From positions 1,736,001 to 1,800,000 of the forward strand of contig CP126168.1 in assembly GCA_032881465.1 (NCBI GenBank): DNA of 64,000 nucleotides. Reading direction: 5' to 3'. The notes beneath the pieces are model-generated. The model made no database searches. It was not told the DNA's origin and worked only from the letters and a program-made list of their open reading frames with translations. Numbering within the stretch: position 1 is the first letter of the stretch; every line of letters begins with the position of its first letter. This DNA comes from Parvibaculaceae bacterium PLY_AMNH_Bact1. GTDB lineage: Bacteria > Pseudomonadota > Alphaproteobacteria > Parvibaculales > Parvibaculaceae. Below, one piece after another: positions 55,090 to 64,000 of the stretch. The position numbers and the translations under genes were made by a program.

Positions 55090-56160
55090 ATGAAGCGGCG
55101 TTCTTTTTTAGCAGGCGCAGGCATTGCCGCGACCGCAGCAACAACCATTGCAGCACCAGCAATCGCAAACAGTCCCCGGACACTGAAAATGGTCACCACC
55201 TGGCCAAAGAACTTCCCGGGTCTCGGCGTCTCTGCAGAACGCACGGCAAAGCGTATCAACGAGCTGACCAATGGTGAGCTCGACGTCAAAGTCTTCGCGG
55301 CTGGTGAACTGGTTCCCGCCCTAGAGGCTTTCGACACAGTCTCAAGCGGCGCAGCAGACATCTACAACGGGGCTGAGTATTACTGGCAAGGCAAGTCCGT
55401 TGCTTACAACTTCTTTACTGCAGTCCCCTTCGGCATGACGGCGAATGAGATCAATGCCTGGATTTATTGGGGTGGCGGACAAGCACTTTGGGACGAACTT
55501 GCCGCAGGCTTCAATATCAAACCCTTCATGAGCGCAAACACCGGCGTCCAGATGGGCGGTTGGTTCCGCAAAGAGATCAACACCCTTGAAGACTTCAAGG
55601 GCCTGAAAATCCGCATGCCGGGTTTGGGCGGCGAAGTCATGCGTCGCTTGGGCGCCGCCGCTGTCACCCTTCCCGGCAATGAAATCTATCAGGCACTACA
55701 AGCTGGCACCATTGACGCGACCGAATGGGTCGGCCCCTGGAATGACGTCGCTTTCGGCTTTCACCAGGTTGCTGACTATTATTACTGGCCGGGCTTTCAC
55801 GAACCAGGCTCGGCACTCGCGACAGGATTCAATCTGGAAGTGTGGAACTCCCTGACACCCTTCCAGCAACAGGCCATCCAGACAGCGTGCCAGGCAGAAA
55901 ACAATTATACCCTGGCCGAGTTCAACCATTTCAACGCCACATCCCTGCAAACCCTGGTGAGTGACCATGGCGTCAAACTTCGCCAGTTCACACCGGAAAT
56001 CATGGCAGGGATTAAAGAGCAGTCCGATATCGTGCTCGACGAAGCAGTGGGAACAGACGACATCACCAAACGGGTGTATGAGAGCTTCAAAGCATCGCTT
56101 GATGCCTCGCGGGAATGGACCAGAATCGCTGAACAGGCCTTCACGGAAGCGCGCGGCTAA
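55090..56160 (+). CDS. TRAP transporter substrate-binding protein, TakP-like
   Basis: Periplasmic binding protein of 356 residues for a tripartite ATP-independent transporter. The start MKRRSFLAGAGIAATAA looks like a twin-arginine signal with cleavage near AIANS. FKGLKIRMPGLGGEVMRRLG, ATEWVGPWNDVAFGF and YYWPGFHEPGSALATG match the TakP group, whose characterised member in Rhodobacter binds 2-oxo acids such as pyruvate. The ligand here is inferred from resemblance. First of three co-oriented genes with dctQ and dctM. Confidence 0.93.
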   Translation: MKRRSFLAGAGIAATAATTIAAPAIANSPRTLKMVTTWPKNFPGLGVSAERTAKRINELTNGELDVKVFAAGELVPALEAFDTVSSGAADIYNGAEYYWQGKSVAYNFFTAVPFGMTANEINAWIYWGGGQALWDELAAGFNIKPFMSANTGVQMGGWFRKEINTLEDFKGLKIRMPGLGGEVMRRLGAAAVTLPGNEIYQALQAGTIDATEWVGPWNDVAFGFHQVADYYYWPGFHEPGSALATGFNLEVWNSLTPFQQQAIQTACQAENNYTLAEFNHFNATSLQTLVSDHGVKLRQFTPEIMAGIKEQSDIVLDEAVGTDDITKRVYESFKASLDASREWTRIAEQAFTEARG

Positions 56161-56163
56161 ATC

Positions 56164-56712
56164 TTGGCAACACTCGTAAAATTTGCCGATTGGATAGATG
56201 CGTTCTCCAATCGCACAGGACGGATCATCGCCTGGGCGGCTCTGCTCATGGTTTTGATCCAGTTCACCGTTGTGATGATGCGATATGTTTTTGGTCTCTC
56301 CAGCGTCTGGATGCAGGAAAGCATCATTTATCTGCATGGCATCCTGTTCATGCTGGCAGCCGGCTACACGCTCTATTGCGATGGTCATGTCAGGGTCGAC
56401 ATTTTCTATAGGGAAGCGTCACCGAGATACAAAGCTACCATCGACCTGATCGGGACGATTGTGTTTCTTTGGCCGGTCGCCCTTCTCGTGATCTATGTGT
56501 CCTGGCCCTACGTCGCGAGCTCGTGGAGGGTTTTGGAAGGCTCAAGAGAAACCAGCGGCATCCCGGCAGTATTTCTATTGAAAACCATTATTCCGGTCTT
56601 TGCCGTGTTCATTATCCTGCAGGGCATCTCGACAACCATTCGCTCCATCCTAACCCTCACGGGTCATGCACCAGCGAAAGATGACGATAACAGCGCGTCT
56701 GAGGCGATTTAA
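56164..56712 (+). CDS. dctQ: TRAP transporter small permease
   Basis: Four-helix DctQ subunit, 182 residues, starting at TTG at 56164, 3 bases after the binding-protein stop. WAALLMVLIQFTVVMMRYVF and SVWMQESIIYLHGILFML contain the family's RY and WxQE features, with DGHVRVDIFYR after helix 2. The C-terminus is polar. It forms the membrane complex with the large permease, whose gene starts 3 bases on. Confidence 0.92.
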   Translation: MATLVKFADWIDAFSNRTGRIIAWAALLMVLIQFTVVMMRYVFGLSSVWMQESIIYLHGILFMLAAGYTLYCDGHVRVDIFYREASPRYKATIDLIGTIVFLWPVALLVIYVSWPYVASSWRVLEGSRETSGIPAVFLLKTIIPVFAVFIILQGISTTIRSILTLTGHAPAKDDDNSASEAI

Positions 56713-56715
56713 TTC

Positions 56716-58302
56716 ATGACCGCTGACCTTCTCGACATCCTTATGTTCGCTGTTGCCTGCATCGTTCTTCTGTCAGGCTTCCCTGTTGCCTTTACACTCG
56801 CCGGTGTTGCGCTGCTCTTTGCCCTTATCGGCATTGCGCTTGGCATTTTCGACTTCGGGTTTTTAGGCGCGCTCCCGTCTCGCATTTTTGGCACCATGAC
56901 AAATGAGACACTGATCGCCGTGCCCCTCTTTGTCTTCATGGGAACCATGCTGGAGCGCTCCAAGGTCGCTGAGGAACTCTTGGAAAGCATGGGCCAGCTG
57001 TTCGGCTCCATCAGAGGCGGGCTTGGATATTCCGTCTCAATCGTCGGCGCTCTTCTTGCGGCCTCGACTGGGATCGTCGGCGCCACAGTCGTCACCATGG
57101 GGCTCCTTTCCCTGCCAACCATGTTGCGGCGCGGCTATGACATTCCACTGGCAACAGGCAGCATCGCTGCAGCCGGGACCCTCGGCCAGATCATTCCACC
57201 TTCAATCGTTTTGGTGTTGCTTGGCGACGTGTTGTCGAACGCCTACCAGCAGGCTCAGACATCTCAGGGCCTTTTCGTCCTGGAAACCATGTCTGTGGGG
57301 GACCTCTTCGCAGGCGCACTCCTTCCAGGTTTTATGTTGGTCGGCCTCTATATCGCCTATCAGATCTTCCGCGCCGCGGTGCACCCTGCATCCAGCCCTG
57401 CCATGCCAGCAGTTGAAACGCTCAACCGCAGCGAACTCTACAAAAAGACCATCCGCGCACTGGTTCCACCAGTTCTGCTCATCCTTTCCGTCCTCGGCTC
57501 AATCCTGGGGGGCATCGCCACCCCCACAGAAGCCGCCGGTGTGGGCGCCATCGGCTCATTGCTCCTCGCAGGTTACCGACAAGATGGCGCTAAACGCGCC
57601 ATCATCATCGCGGCTGCAAGCCTCATCTCCATCCTCATCCTGACAAGTATCGTCGACCTCCGAGTAACCCGCACCGAAATTGGGACGGGCGAGCTCGTGG
57701 CGATTGGCATTGCGGGCCTTCTTTCCATCGGCATCGCCTGGGGCGTGGTCGTTAGTTGCCTAAGGCTTTTTGGCAGCGGCATCCTGGCAGACGTGGTCCA
57801 GTCTACGACCCGCACCAGTTCAATGGTCTTCGTGATTCTGATCGGAGCTGCCCTCTTCAGCCTTGTATTCAGAGGACTCGGCGGTGACGAAACGGTTCAG
57901 GAATTCCTACTCCATGACCCTGAGAGTTGGGCGACATGGGCTTTTGGACCATTAGCGCCCGTTGTCATTGTGATGGCGGTTATGTTCATCCTTGGCTTCT
58001 TCCTCGACTTCATCGAGATCACTTTTGTTGTGGTCCCCATTGTCGCGCCCATTCTACTTGTCATGGGATTTGACCCCATCTGGCTTGGGGTAATGATGGC
58101 GATCAACCTGCAGACGTCTTTCCTGACACCACCCTTTGGCTTTGCGCTTTTCTATCTTCGAGGCGTCGCTCCGGACGAGGTGCGTACCGCCCAAATTTAC
58201 CGCGGTGTTATTCCCTTTGTTTTCATTCAAATTCTGGCGCTCATCATCATTGCACGCTACCCGTCCATTGCGACCTGGTTGCCAGAAGTGATATTTGGAT
58301 GA
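56716..58302 (+). CDS. dctM: TRAP transporter large permease
   Basis: Secondary transport channel of 528 residues with many membrane helices; AASTGIVGATVVTMGLLSL and PPSIVLVLLGDVLSNAYQQA, and GFFLDFIEITFVVVPIVAP, are DctM signatures. It is about 90 residues longer than short DctM because of extra helices in the middle (around residues 290-340), which is common in the group paired with TakP-like proteins. It drives uptake with a sodium gradient in known cases. Confidence 0.93.
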   Translation: MTADLLDILMFAVACIVLLSGFPVAFTLAGVALLFALIGIALGIFDFGFLGALPSRIFGTMTNETLIAVPLFVFMGTMLERSKVAEELLESMGQLFGSIRGGLGYSVSIVGALLAASTGIVGATVVTMGLLSLPTMLRRGYDIPLATGSIAAAGTLGQIIPPSIVLVLLGDVLSNAYQQAQTSQGLFVLETMSVGDLFAGALLPGFMLVGLYIAYQIFRAAVHPASSPAMPAVETLNRSELYKKTIRALVPPVLLILSVLGSILGGIATPTEAAGVGAIGSLLLAGYRQDGAKRAIIIAAASLISILILTSIVDLRVTRTEIGTGELVAIGIAGLLSIGIAWGVVVSCLRLFGSGILADVVQSTTRTSSMVFVILIGAALFSLVFRGLGGDETVQEFLLHDPESWATWAFGPLAPVVIVMAVMFILGFFLDFIEITFVVVPIVAPILLVMGFDPIWLGVMMAINLQTSFLTPPFGFALFYLRGVAPDEVRTAQIYRGVIPFVFIQILALIIIARYPSIATWLPEVIFG

Positions 58303-58329
58303 CCCACATCACACTGTTAGGCTCAGTCC

Positions 58330-58827
58330 ATGCGTATACCTGATTTTCTCAAACCCGGCCGGGGTCTCGGCTCATTCTCACCTATGGGCCTTGTATTGGT
58401 TTTCGGCATTCTCACTATTGGCCTTGCCAGCGAGTACGGCCTCGTAAGTTTTGAAGAAGATCTGGAGCTGAAAGTCTCTGGGGAAGTAGGCGCCCAATCT
58501 GGTGACATCATCCCGCTCCAGGTGCAGGTACAACTCATCAACAACACAGACGCGGAGATTGCACTCACCGCCCCCACCCCCTGCAAAGTCTTCAAATGGG
58601 TTCTGGTGGATAGCCGCCGGGATTTCGTTCAGGCCAAGCTCGATGAAGTCTGCCCACAGGTGATGATGCAGGGAAGCCTGCCAGCGAACAGCAATACGAC
58701 TGAGGCTTTCGTCCTCAACATTGATGCGACGCGCCTGAGATCAGATACAAGCTACGAATTACGCGTAAGCTATTGGGGTACAATGGGCACCCTGCCCGTC
58801 GACTTCGTCTTCGACCTGCCGGGCTAA
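58330..58827 (+). CDS. Unknown membrane-anchored protein after the TRAP genes
   Basis: A 165-residue protein that I do not recognise. One hydrophobic helix (MGLVLVFGILTIGLASEYGL) near the start anchors a soluble part rich in beta-strand: IIPLQVQVQLINNTDAEIAL, CKVFKWVLVDSRRDFV and the pair of cysteines in TPCKVF and EVCPQ. NTDAEIAL is typical of immunoglobulin-like or BsuPI-like folds. It starts 27 bases after dctM and shares its direction, so it may belong to the TRAP operon, but a link is not shown. It is convergent with parC. Confidence 0.6.
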   Translation: MRIPDFLKPGRGLGSFSPMGLVLVFGILTIGLASEYGLVSFEEDLELKVSGEVGAQSGDIIPLQVQVQLINNTDAEIALTAPTPCKVFKWVLVDSRRDFVQAKLDEVCPQVMMQGSLPANSNTTEAFVLNIDATRLRSDTSYELRVSYWGTMGTLPVDFVFDLPG

Positions 58828-58884
58828 AGCACACGCGGCTGAGATTGTAATACTTCAGCACCCAAATGCGCGACAAACAAAGAC

Positions 58885-61134
58885 TTACTCGAACTTGTTG
58901 CCGAACTTCTCAGTCCTCGGGAAACCCTTAGGCGGTAGACGCCCGGCTTGAGCCCGCGTGCCCATCCAGTCTTTGAGCTCTGTCTTGGTAAAGCTCCGCG
59001 CCCGTCCAGAGCGATCAAAAATTGTCAGGCCTTCCTTCAGAGTGAAAGTCTTCACATCCGACAGGCCACCATCTTTGTATTTTTGCAGGCGCACGCCTTT
59101 GCCACGCCCCATCTCTGGCACATCGTCAATCTTGAAGAGCAGCAACTTTCTGTTCTCTCCAATCGTCGCAATATGGTCACCATCAACTACAGCACAGGCA
59201 CATGCTTCGTTGTCACCGGACACGTTGATGGTCTGCTTGCCAGGGCGGCGCAGTGCCACCACATCATCTTCAGGCACAATGAACCCATGGCCAGTGCGCG
59301 ACGCCACGATGAGTTTTCGTCCAGGCTTGTGGATGAAGAGCGCGACAATATCGTGCCCCTCTTCCAGATCGATGAAGAACCGAACGGGCTGACCATTGCC
59401 GCGCCCGCCCGGAAGACGGTCTGCGGGAATGGTGTAGAAACGACCATCGGTGGCAAACAACAACACCTTGTCGGTCGTCTCCGCATGGAACACAAAGCGC
59501 TCCCGGTCGCCTTCTTTGTATTTGAGGTCGCCGGTCTTCTCCATATGACCCTTCATGGAGCGTATCCAGCCCTTGTCTGAACAGACAATCGTGATTGGTT
59601 CCTTCTCGATCATCGCTTCAAGCGGCACATCTTCCAGAACAGGCGCATCGCCAAGCGTTGAACGACGGCGGCCAAGCTCTGTCTTGGGACCATATTCCTT
59701 CTTGAGTTCGCTGATCTCGCCAGAGATCACCTTCCACTGATCCGGATCGGATTTCAGCAGCGCTTTGATCTTCTTGCGCTCTGCATTCAGGTCCTTGTGT
59801 TCTTTCTTGATCTCAATTTCTTCGAGCTTGCGCAAAGCCCGCAGACGCATATTGAGGATCGCTTCGGCCTGATTGTCGGTGAGGTCAAAAGCCTTCATCA
59901 TGAACTGCTTAGGTTCATCTTCCTCACGAATAATCCGGATTACTTCATCCAGGTTGAGGTAAGCGATCAAATAGCCCGCCAGGATCTCCAGGCGGCGCTC
60001 AATCTTCTCAAGCCGGAATTTGCTGCGGCGAACCAGAACCTCTTTGCGGTGATCAAGCCACGCTTTCAACGCATCCCGCAGGTTCATCACACCTGGCACC
60101 TGACCGGCAGACAAAACATTGAGATTGAGCGGAATCCGCACTTCCAAATCACTGGCTTTAAAGAGCGACTCCATCAAATGTTCCGGATCAACATTCTTGC
60201 TTCTGGGAACCAGAACCAGGCGAATGTCTTCTGCAGACTCATCCCGCACATCGTCCAGAAGAGGTAGCTTCTTGGCGAGAAGCAGGTCTGCGATCCGCTC
60301 AATCAGCTTCGCTTTCTGAACCTGGTACGGAATTTCAGTGACGACAACCTGCCAGCTTCCCCGGGCACCCTCTTCTTTTTCCCACCGTGCCCGCAGGCGG
60401 AAGCCACCGCGTCCGGTCGCATAGGCTTCCTGGATCGCCTCCTTGCTTTCCACGATAATGCCGCCGGTCGGGAAGTCCGGACCGGGAACCATTTCCACCA
60501 TTTTCGCGGCGGTTGTGTTCGGGTGCTTAATTAGATGCAGGGCAGCCGTACAAAGCTCACCGACATTATGCGGTGGAATGCTGGTTGCCATGCCAACGGC
60601 AATACCATTCGCGCCGTTGGCCAACAGGTTCGGAAAGTTGCCTGGCAACACGACCGGTTCGCGCTCTTCCCCGTCATAGGTTTCACGGAAATCGACCGTA
60701 TCCTCGTCGATCCCGTCCAGCAGGCGCTGAGCGACCTCCGTCAGACGGGTTTCGGTGTAGCGCATGGCGGCAGCATTATCGCCGTCAATATTCCCGAAAT
60801 TGCCCTGTCCTTCGGCCAGCGGATAGCGCTGTGCAAATTCCTGGGACAGCCTGACAAGCGCATCATAGATGGCCTGATCCCCATGGGGGTGATAACGCCC
60901 CATCACATCACCAACGATACGCGCAGACTTCTTAAACCCGGAATTCGGGTCGAGCTTCAATTGCCGCATGGCATGGAGCAACCGCCGATGGACCGGCTTC
61001 AGACCGTCCCGCACGTCAGGCAATGCCCGGTGCATGATGGTTGAGAGCGCATAGGCAAGATAGCGCTCTTCCAGCGCCTCGCGCAGGTTTACTTCCTGAT
61101 CAGGGATATCGGGGGGCGGAGTGGCCTTTGTCAT
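58885..61134 (-). CDS. parC: DNA topoisomerase IV subunit A
   Basis: Type IIA topoisomerase subunit that decatenates daughter chromosomes with ParE. The 749-residue protein has the winged-helix start ([19 protein letters not shown]), the active-site Tyr126 in [12 protein letters not shown], and a C-terminal beta-propeller part from about residue 505. The GyrA box QRRGGKG is absent from the C-terminus, which supports ParC and not GyrA. It is followed by an open frame only on the other strand. Confidence 0.95.
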   Translation of the reverse strand: MTKATPPPDIPDQEVNLREALEERYLAYALSTIMHRALPDVRDGLKPVHRRLLHAMRQLKLDPNSGFKKSARIVGDVMGRYHPHGDQAIYDALVRLSQEFAQRYPLAEGQGNFGNIDGDNAAAMRYTETRLTEVAQRLLDGIDEDTVDFRETYDGEEREPVVLPGNFPNLLANGANGIAVGMATSIPPHNVGELCTAALHLIKHPNTTAAKMVEMVPGPDFPTGGIIVESKEAIQEAYATGRGGFRLRARWEKEEGARGSWQVVVTEIPYQVQKAKLIERIADLLLAKKLPLLDDVRDESAEDIRLVLVPRSKNVDPEHLMESLFKASDLEVRIPLNLNVLSAGQVPGVMNLRDALKAWLDHRKEVLVRRSKFRLEKIERRLEILAGYLIAYLNLDEVIRIIREEDEPKQFMMKAFDLTDNQAEAILNMRLRALRKLEEIEIKKEHKDLNAERKKIKALLKSDPDQWKVISGEISELKKEYGPKTELGRRRSTLGDAPVLEDVPLEAMIEKEPITIVCSDKGWIRSMKGHMEKTGDLKYKEGDRERFVFHAETTDKVLLFATDGRFYTIPADRLPGGRGNGQPVRFFIDLEEGHDIVALFIHKPGRKLIVASRTGHGFIVPEDDVVALRRPGKQTINVSGDNEACACAVVDGDHIATIGENRKLLLFKIDDVPEMGRGKGVRLQKYKDGGLSDVKTFTLKEGLTIFDRSGRARSFTKTELKDWMGTRAQAGRLPPKGFPRTEKFGNKFE

Positions 61135-61278
61135 GCCTGATTTATAGCGAGATTCGGAGCGACTCCCAGCCGAAATCCACTCAAAAACAACAAAGAACCG
61201 CCATCACGGAGAGTTCACGCAGTGTGACGCTCTGAGATCACCACTCTGGCTATGCTTTCTCCGACATTGGAGAGAGAA

Positions 61279-62673
61279 ATGCCCCGATCAATACAACAGC
61301 GCCTGTCCCAAATCGCCATGGGTCTCACGGTAAGCCTTGCTCTCACGGCCCCCTGGGCGCTGACAAAAGCCAATGAACCAGATGACCCGCAGACCGCCAC
61401 CATGGCCGCGCAGCTGTTGTCGCAATCTCCGGTTCTGCGGCGGGTGTCCATTGAATGGTTGAGGGATGTTGGCGGCAAACCAGCCATCCCCGCGCTTATT
61501 CGCGGCCTAAGGTTCGCCCCAGATGAGCGAGAACTCATCATTGACGCGCTCGAGTCCCTTACGGAAGAGAAAGCGGGCGAGCGATGGCATGACTGGGTTC
61601 TCTGGCAGGAGGCTCACCCAGAGGTTCCGTCATTCGAGGGACACGATAGCTTCCTCACCACTCTCTTCACTGCAATCGATCCGAATTTCGTCAGTTTCGT
61701 CTATCCAGGCGTCAACCACAAAATCCGCCTGGAGGAGATTGTTTGGGGTGGCGTCTACAAAGATGGCATTCCGGCGCTCACGAACCCGGATCTGATCGAA
61801 GCAGCCGACGCAAACTATCTGACCGACGAAGAACTCGTGTTCGGGGTTTCCATCAATGGTGATGTGCGGGCCTACCCTCTACGGATTATGGACTGGCACG
61901 AAATGTTCAACGACGTCATCGGGGGCATCCCTGTTTCGCTCGCCTACTGCACGTTGTGTGCATCGGGCATTCTTTTCAACACAAGGCGACCAGACGGATC
62001 GAACTTCGTATTCGGCAGCTCCGGTTTTCTCTACCGGTCAAACAAGCTGATGTATGACCAGCAGACACAGTCTCTCTGGAACCAGTTCACCGGCAAGCCT
62101 GTCGTCGGGCGTCTCACAGACTCAGATATCGCGCTCAAGACATTGCCCGTTGCCATTACCAGCTGGGGAGACTGGAAAACCGACAATCCATCAACGAAAG
62201 TCTTGGGCATAGAGACCGGATATCGTCGTGACTACCGTCCAGGAAAACCCTATGGAGACTACTTCGACAGTGCCGATTTACTTTTTCCGGCACAGGTTGA
62301 ACGAACAGAACTGGATCCGAAAGACTATGTGTTCGCGCTCAGATCTTCCGGCGTTGATAAGGCCTGGCCTCTCACAAGCTTTGAAAACAGGCAGGTCATC
62401 AACGATGTCGCAGGCGCCCTTACACTCACTCTGATCGGTGACGCAAAGGTCCGTTCAGTGCGCGCTTACCGGACCGACGGAACCAATTTTGAGAAAACGG
62501 ACGATCCGCGACAAGTGGTCGCAAATGGAAAAACATGGGCCGTCACAGAGGAAGCCCTGATAAACGCTAACGGAAAGTCTTTTCCGCGCCTGCCCGGGCA
62601 CATCGCCTACTGGTTTGCTTGGTCAGGTTATCTCGGCGATAGTGGGGAGCTGGCAGACGTGTCGAAAGACTAG
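61279..62673 (+). CDS. DUF3179 domain protein
   Basis: Exported protein of 464 residues from the ATG at 61279, preceded by GGAGAGAG. A signal peptide (IAMGLTVSLALTAPWALTKA) is followed by a short HEAT-like helical part (LRRVSIEWLRDVGGKPAIPALI) and the DUF3179 domain with the conserved YPLRIMDWHEMFND and LAYCTLCASGILFNTRR. Members have unknown function; the Cys-x2-Cys in YCTLCASG may bind metal. It is followed 57 bases later by a globin gene, an arrangement that may hint at a redox or gas-related role (speculative). Confidence 0.85.
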   Translation: MPRSIQQRLSQIAMGLTVSLALTAPWALTKANEPDDPQTATMAAQLLSQSPVLRRVSIEWLRDVGGKPAIPALIRGLRFAPDERELIIDALESLTEEKAGERWHDWVLWQEAHPEVPSFEGHDSFLTTLFTAIDPNFVSFVYPGVNHKIRLEEIVWGGVYKDGIPALTNPDLIEAADANYLTDEELVFGVSINGDVRAYPLRIMDWHEMFNDVIGGIPVSLAYCTLCASGILFNTRRPDGSNFVFGSSGFLYRSNKLMYDQQTQSLWNQFTGKPVVGRLTDSDIALKTLPVAITSWGDWKTDNPSTKVLGIETGYRRDYRPGKPYGDYFDSADLLFPAQVERTELDPKDYVFALRSSGVDKAWPLTSFENRQVINDVAGALTLTLIGDAKVRSVRAYRTDGTNFEKTDDPRQVVANGKTWAVTEEALINANGKSFPRLPGHIAYWFAWSGYLGDSGELADVSKD

Positions 62674-62729
62674 CAATCACCTCTCTCACGTTGGCCAGAA
62701 TACGATGCAAGTTGGCCGGAGAGAGTCCC

Positions 62730-63140
62730 ATGAGTGCTGTTGAAACACCAAGTAACCCGATCGAAGACTGCCTGGAACGCATTGCAACCATCCATGGCGA
62801 TCCGACAGACCTTGTTTACAAAAGGCTGTTTTCCAAACATCCCGAAATGCGTGAATTGTTTCTGCTTGATCGCGATAACAGCGTGAAAGGCAACATGCTC
62901 GCGCAAGTAATTGAGTGTTTCCTCGATTTCACCGGTGACAAGCATTATGGGATCAGCCTGATCGCGACTGAGAAAATCAATCACGATCAGATCGGTGTCC
63001 CGCCGGAAACCTTCGAAACCTTCTTCATCACAGTCGTGGAAACGTTTCGGGAGATACTCGGTGAACAATGGACAGAACGCGACGAAAGAACGTGGAACAA
63101 TTTGATTACGGATTTAAGTAAGGCAGTGGCCCAACAATAG
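62730..63140 (+). CDS. Globin-like protein
   Basis: A 136-residue protein from the ATG at 62730, preceded by CCGGAGAGAG. VYKRLFSKHPEMRELF (B/C helix) and INHDQIGVPPETFETFFITV with REILGEQWTERDERTW (F to H helices) fit the globin pattern, with the histidine of INHD as the likely proximal heme ligand. It is more diverged than the globin at 37496, and the distal residues are unclear. Function could be gas binding or sensing; no reductase domain is fused. Confidence 0.75.
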   Translation: MSAVETPSNPIEDCLERIATIHGDPTDLVYKRLFSKHPEMRELFLLDRDNSVKGNMLAQVIECFLDFTGDKHYGISLIATEKINHDQIGVPPETFETFFITVVETFREILGEQWTERDERTWNNLITDLSKAVAQQ

Positions 63141-63359
63141 GCATGAGCCTAGTCCCAACGGTCTAGATTTTGGCCAAATAGGTCCGTTCCAAGATGACCG
63201 GAGTCGCAGTAAAATAAAGAGAAAGAGCGATTCTCGCCTTACAACCTGGCTTGGCGTGTAGGTGGATTTGCATAAAAAATCTTCGTTTTTGTTTATCGGC
63301 TGTAAAAAGTTTTCCGTTAACAATCGCTGAATACTTTAGGCGACTTATTGGGAAATGTT

Positions 63360-63905
63360 ATGTCATCGACTGATTACGACCTCAGTGTACTGACGGCCAT
63401 GTTTGTGGACGACAGTCCCTACATGCGCAAACTCATCCACGACCTTTTGATCTTGATGGGTATTGGGAAAGTCATCACCGCAAGTGACGGCGAAGCTGCC
63501 TTAAAACTCTACAAAGAACAGGTGCCAGACCTCCTCATTACCGATGCGAGCATGAAACCAATGGATGGGTACGAGCTGGTTCGGCGCATCCGAATGGACG
63601 CAGACAACCCCAATCCCTTTGTGCCAATCATCATGCTCTCAGGCCATGTGGAAATGACCAACATCGAAAAAGCGCGAGACCAGGGTGTAACAGAATACCT
63701 GGCGAAACCAGTATCGGCTCAAAGCCTGATGACTCGCGTTATTAGTGTCATTGAGCGACCAAGGCAGTTTGTAAAAGTGGGGCCCTATTTCGGCCCGGAT
63801 CGACGTCGCCACACAGACGACGTCTTTTTCGGCGACGACAAGCGAGGCGGCGCGGAAGATCGGACAGCGCAAAATTCAGATGATACGGACACCTGGGCAA
63901 TCTGA
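63360..63905 (+). CDS. Single-domain response regulator with charged tail
   Basis: Receiver-domain protein of 181 residues from the ATG at 63360. The acidic pair is D17/D18, the phospho-acceptor is D62 in LLITDASMKPMDG, and the lysine is in YLAKPVS. About 50 residues after the domain include GPYFGPDRRRHTDDVFFG and a D/E-rich end, with no DNA-binding or output domain. The GPDRRR tail is common in alphaproteobacterial stand-alone receivers linked to motility or stress signalling. A TTG at 63348 would add 4 residues. Confidence 0.88.
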   Translation: MSSTDYDLSVLTAMFVDDSPYMRKLIHDLLILMGIGKVITASDGEAALKLYKEQVPDLLITDASMKPMDGYELVRRIRMDADNPNPFVPIIMLSGHVEMTNIEKARDQGVTEYLAKPVSAQSLMTRVISVIERPRQFVKVGPYFGPDRRRHTDDVFFGDDKRGGAEDRTAQNSDDTDTWAI

Positions 63906-63960
63906 TTGACCATTCAAGATTGAAGCCGACCAAAAACGGACCTAAAGCGAGCGTAGACTT

Positions 63961-64000
63961 ATGACCACGGAAGCTGACAAGACGAACGAAGGACGCAAGC
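63961..64000 (+). CDS. Start of a further gene, cut off by the window end
   Basis: An ATG at 63961 opens a frame reading MTTEADKTNEGRK to the last base, 55 bases after the response regulator stop and in the same direction. It is charged and polar. Only 13 codons are visible, so neither identity nor even coding status is sure. Confidence 0.3.
   Translation, partial: MTTEADKTNEGRK

Overview
The window looks like a piece of a free-living, probably marine or aquatic alphaproteobacterium, close to the Hyphomicrobiales/Parvibaculales. The evidence is 5-aminolevulinate synthase (the C4 route) instead of the glutamyl-tRNA route, a CBP3-type cytochrome bc1 chaperone, a MucR regulator, an LdtR-type MarR regulator next to an L,D-transpeptidase, the order DUF177-plsX-fabH-ihfA-merR with no rpmF, the order glyA-nrdR-ribD-ribE-ribB-ribH-nusB-thiL, a K+-independent H+-pyrophosphatase and a Bpt leucyltransferase. 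Base composition is moderate (I estimate mid-50s % GC) and even throughout. I see no insertion sequence, prophage or CRISPR array, so this is mostly core chromosome.

Layout. Positions 1-8.1 kb: 5' part of glpX, hom, alaC, an OmpA-type lipoprotein, an EamA transporter, an SDR oxidoreductase, a decayed GNAT/argC remnant and intact argC. 8.1-14.2 kb: rplM-rpsI, a thioesterase, an enoyl-CoA hydratase, a CoA-binding protein, metY, ctaA and a DUF2842 protein whose stop codon lies inside a perfect 12 x 8 bp tandem repeat. 14.3-20.7 kb: tRNA-Pro(GGG), a MerR regulator, ihfA, fabH, plsX, DUF177, a CBP3 chaperone, bamE and class II fba. 20.7-31.1 kb: hppA (frameshifted near its end), an MFS transporter and the eight-gene riboflavin/nusB/thiL cluster headed by glyA. 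31.5-37.9 kb: a MucR homologue lacking its histidine zinc ligands, DUF6898, hemA, a glycerophosphodiesterase, an L,D-transpeptidase, DUF1295, ldtR and a globin. 38.0-45.7 kb: a valine catabolism operon (isobutyryl-CoA dehydrogenase, 3-hydroxyisobutyryl-CoA hydrolase, mmsB), hemB, a second beta-hydroxyacid dehydrogenase and a penicillin acylase family protein. 45.7-52.1 kb: an ExbB-ExbD-ExbD-TonB-like operon with an unusual terminal gene, a MarR regulator, a flavin reductase, motAB and an RDD protein. 52.3-64 kb: an SLC13-type permease, bpt, a TakP-like TRAP transporter, a small membrane-anchored unknown, parC, a DUF3179 protein, a second globin, a response regulator and the first codons of another gene.

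How it fits together. Most genes serve central metabolism: heme (hemA, hemB, ctaA), riboflavin and thiamine cofactors, lipid initiation (plsX, fabH), sulfur amino acids (metY, hom), arginine (argC), glycolysis/gluconeogenesis (glpX, fba), pyrophosphate-driven proton pumping and valine breakdown. The cell envelope is represented by bamE, the OmpA lipoprotein, the L,D-transpeptidase with its likely regulator, and the Exb system. The least ordinary items are the Exb operon, whose TonB-like protein ends in a cysteine-containing domain in place of the usual TonB C-terminal domain, the hppA frameshift, the argC/GNAT remnant, the octanucleotide array, and a short palindromic repeat present in several intergenic spaces.
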